In this document: positions 62,647 to 64,000 of the stretch, one piece after another
How the letters are laid out: every line of letters begins with the position of its first letter
Position numbering within the stretch: the first letter of the stretch is position 1
Source of the DNA: Desulfovibrio sp. G11
Lineage (GTDB): Bacteria > Desulfobacterota > Desulfovibrionia > Desulfovibrionales > Desulfovibrionaceae
Length of the DNA stretch: 64,000 nucleotides
Assembly: GCF_900243745.1 (NCBI RefSeq)
Contig: NZ_LT984798.1
Span: 2,626,001 to 2,690,000, forward strand
Direction: 5' to 3'
Translations under genes and position numbers: made by a program
Notes under the pieces: generated by a model
Database searches by the model: none
Seen by the model: the letters and a program-made list of their open reading frames with translations, nothing else
Told to the model about the DNA's origin: nothing

Positions 62647-63916
62647 CGTACTTGTGGCCGGTTCCGGCATGGCCGGGCTTGTGGCCGCCCTTACTGCCGC
62701 GAGCCAGGGTAAAAAGGTCCGCATGCTTACCACGGGCATGGGATCTCTCGCCATAAGCGGCGGCAATGTTGATGTTCTGGCTTATGCTGACGGCAGATAT
62801 GTGTCCGACCCCTGGGCGGGGATGGCGCTTTTGCCTGCCGAACATCCGTACCGGCTTATGGGCGCGGAATGTGTACGCGAAGCCATAGCGTTTTTCCTGC
62901 GCCAGATGGAAGCCCGCCAGTGGCCCATGCAGGCCGCATCCACACCGTCGGGGCAGGCCTGCAATGTGCAGATGCCCACTATTATGGGAACGCTCAAGCC
63001 GACCCACCTTTTGCCGGCAGGGGTGAACATCAAGGCCCTCAACGAGGCGCGGCGTATCCTCGTGGTCAGCGTGGAAGGACTGCGCGACTGCCGCCCGGCG
63101 CTTGTCATAAGCCAGTTGCAGCGTTACAGGGCCTGGGCCGACAGGGAATTCGCCCAGTTGACCGTGTCTTCACCTCTGGGCGAAACGCATCGTAGTGCCA
63201 CGGCTCTTGATCTTGCGCGCCTGATGGATAAGCCGCAAAGCCGTCAATGGCTGCTTGAGGCCCTGAAATCCCACGCAGGTTCCTGTGACCTTGTTCTTTT
63301 GCCGCCCGTCTGCGGGAGCAAGGCCCGGCCGGATACCTGGCAGGCCGTTGAAGCCGCTGCGGAATGTCCTGTTGTGGAAATGCTGTCCATTCCTCCGGGA
63401 GTGGGGGGGCTGAGGCTGCGCGATGCGCTTTTGCGGGCCTTACGGGAATATGATTTTGAACTTTTTGAAAATGCCAGGGTGCTTCACGCTGAAACTGCCG
63501 GTAAAAAATGCATGGCGCTTGTGGCTGAGGCCTCCGGCCAGGAGCGCCGCCACGAGGCCCGCACGTTTGTGCTTGCTACGGGCGGTATTCTGGGGGGCGG
63601 ACTTGACCTGGCTCCCGGTTCCGCGCGTGAAAGCATCATGGGGCTGGATATTGCCGTGCCGGATGATGTGGAGCTGTGGTCGGAAGCCGAGCTTTTCGGC
63701 AAGCATCTGTTTGCCCGCATGGGGGTGCGTGTGGACAGCACCATGCGCCCGGTAAGTTCCCAGGCCGCGGTTTGCTGGAATAACGTTTTTTTTGCGGGGC
63801 GCAGCTTGGGCGGCTACGATTACGCAACGGAAAAGAGCGGTCACGGCGTTGCCGTCGCCACCGGCTGGCAGGCCGGACGTATGGCCGCGGCGGCAGCCTC
63901 GGAGGAAAGTATATGA
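62630..63916 (+). CDS. glpB: Anaerobic glycerol-3-phosphate dehydrogenase subunit B
   Basis: A 428-residue flavin-binding subunit. The dinucleotide motif is VLVAGSGMAGLVAALTAAS (about residues 6-24), then the GlpB-typical GGNVDVLAY and, near the end, VDSTMRPVS and GRSLGGYDYATEKSGHGVAVATG. It passes electrons to GlpC. I chose ATG 62630, with GGAG upstream inside glpA; the family start MSRIVDVLVAG agrees. The stop overlaps glpC as ATGA. Confidence 0.92.
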   Translation: MSRIVDVLVAGSGMAGLVAALTAASQGKKVRMLTTGMGSLAISGGNVDVLAYADGRYVSDPWAGMALLPAEHPYRLMGAECVREAIAFFLRQMEARQWPMQAASTPSGQACNVQMPTIMGTLKPTHLLPAGVNIKALNEARRILVVSVEGLRDCRPALVISQLQRYRAWADREFAQLTVSSPLGETHRSATALDLARLMDKPQSRQWLLEALKSHAGSCDLVLLPPVCGSKARPDTWQAVEAAAECPVVEMLSIPPGVGGLRLRDALLRALREYDFELFENARVLHAETAGKKCMALVAEASGQERRHEARTFVLATGGILGGGLDLAPGSARESIMGLDIAVPDDVELWSEAELFGKHLFARMGVRVDSTMRPVSSQAAVCWNNVFFAGRSLGGYDYATEKSGHGVAVATGWQAGRMAAAAASEESI

Positions 63917-64000
63917 GCACGCGCATAAATCCCGATCACTGCATCGCCTGCACCACCTGCGTTGTGCATTGTCCCGTGGCTGACGCTACTTCAAAGTTTC
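63913..64000 (+). CDS. glpC: Anaerobic glycerol-3-phosphate dehydrogenase subunit C (partial, 3' end outside)
   Basis: Only the first 29 codons are present. They show the start of a ferredoxin-type [4Fe-4S] site, CIACTTCVVHCPVA, as in GlpC, the membrane-associated iron-sulfur subunit that passes electrons to menaquinone. GGAGG lies eight bases upstream of the ATG, which overlaps the glpB stop. Operon context makes the name firm despite the short fragment. Confidence 0.87.
   Translation, partial: MSTRINPDHCIACTTCVVHCPVADATSKF

Overview
The window looks like chromosomal DNA of a sulfate-reducing bacterium of the family Desulfovibrionaceae (Desulfovibrio desulfuricans-like). Reasons: moderately high GC, a selenocysteine formate dehydrogenase, a Wolinella-type fumarate reductase, a two-subunit class I fumarase, a D-lactate dehydrogenase with C-terminal iron-sulfur/CCG domains, and the order cca/birA/pyc/ppsA, which I remember from D. 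vulgaris. No search could be run, so the species is an inference.

Layout. 1-3.3 kb: a glutamate/aspartate-type ABC importer operon (minus strand). 3.8-5.1 kb: an unrecognised protein built of about five 50-residue repeats. 5.3-9.2 kb: the conserved phoH / 7TM-HD phosphodiesterase / ybeY operon. 9.5-19.0 kb: a CCA-transferase-like gene, then birA-pyc-ppsA (biotin ligase, its probable client pyruvate carboxylase, and a long PEP-synthase-like enzyme), a C3/C4 branch-point module. 19.0-20.0 kb: a complete IS481-family element at the ppsA stop codon with a 6-bp target duplication. 20.3-22.6 kb: an efflux gene interrupted by an in-frame TAG, divergent from a tetR gene with a clear operator. 22.7-26.3 kb: uvsE and groESL. 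26.8-34.7 kb: D-lactate dehydrogenase, selenocysteine formate dehydrogenase and an NAD(P)H-oxidoreductase partner. 35.3-37.8 kb: a MetNIQ methionine importer. 38.2-43.3 kb: a SNF2 helicase and a peptide-binding protein. 44.0-46.1 kb: bifunctional Rel. 46.3-46.9 kb: a decayed DcuS/CitA-like sensor kinase. 47.4-55.9 kb: a minus-strand C4-dicarboxylate cluster (anion transporter, fumarase, fumarate reductase, CBS-ACT protein, malic enzyme). 56.8-59.8 kb: a TRAP transporter. 60.0 kb to the end: a HAD phosphatase and the anaerobic glycerol-3-phosphate dehydrogenase operon glpABC, with glpC running off the edge.

Metabolic reading. Lactate, formate and glycerol-3-phosphate dehydrogenases supply electrons. 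Malic enzyme, fumarase, fumarate reductase, Pyc and PpsA connect pyruvate, PEP, malate, fumarate and succinate. DASS and TRAP carriers import organic acids.

The most unusual non-coding signal is a dispersed repeat, roughly TAGRGC-N-TT-N-TTGAAA. Its first bases coincide with the TAG stop codon of at least five unrelated genes (ppsA, metQ, the SNF2 gene, the peptide-binding gene, dctM), and several copies carry an inverted end and an internal hairpin. Other points of interest are a 45-bp AT-rich palindrome beside a sigma-32-like groES promoter, birA and cca start codons sharing one CATG, and the five-repeat protein.
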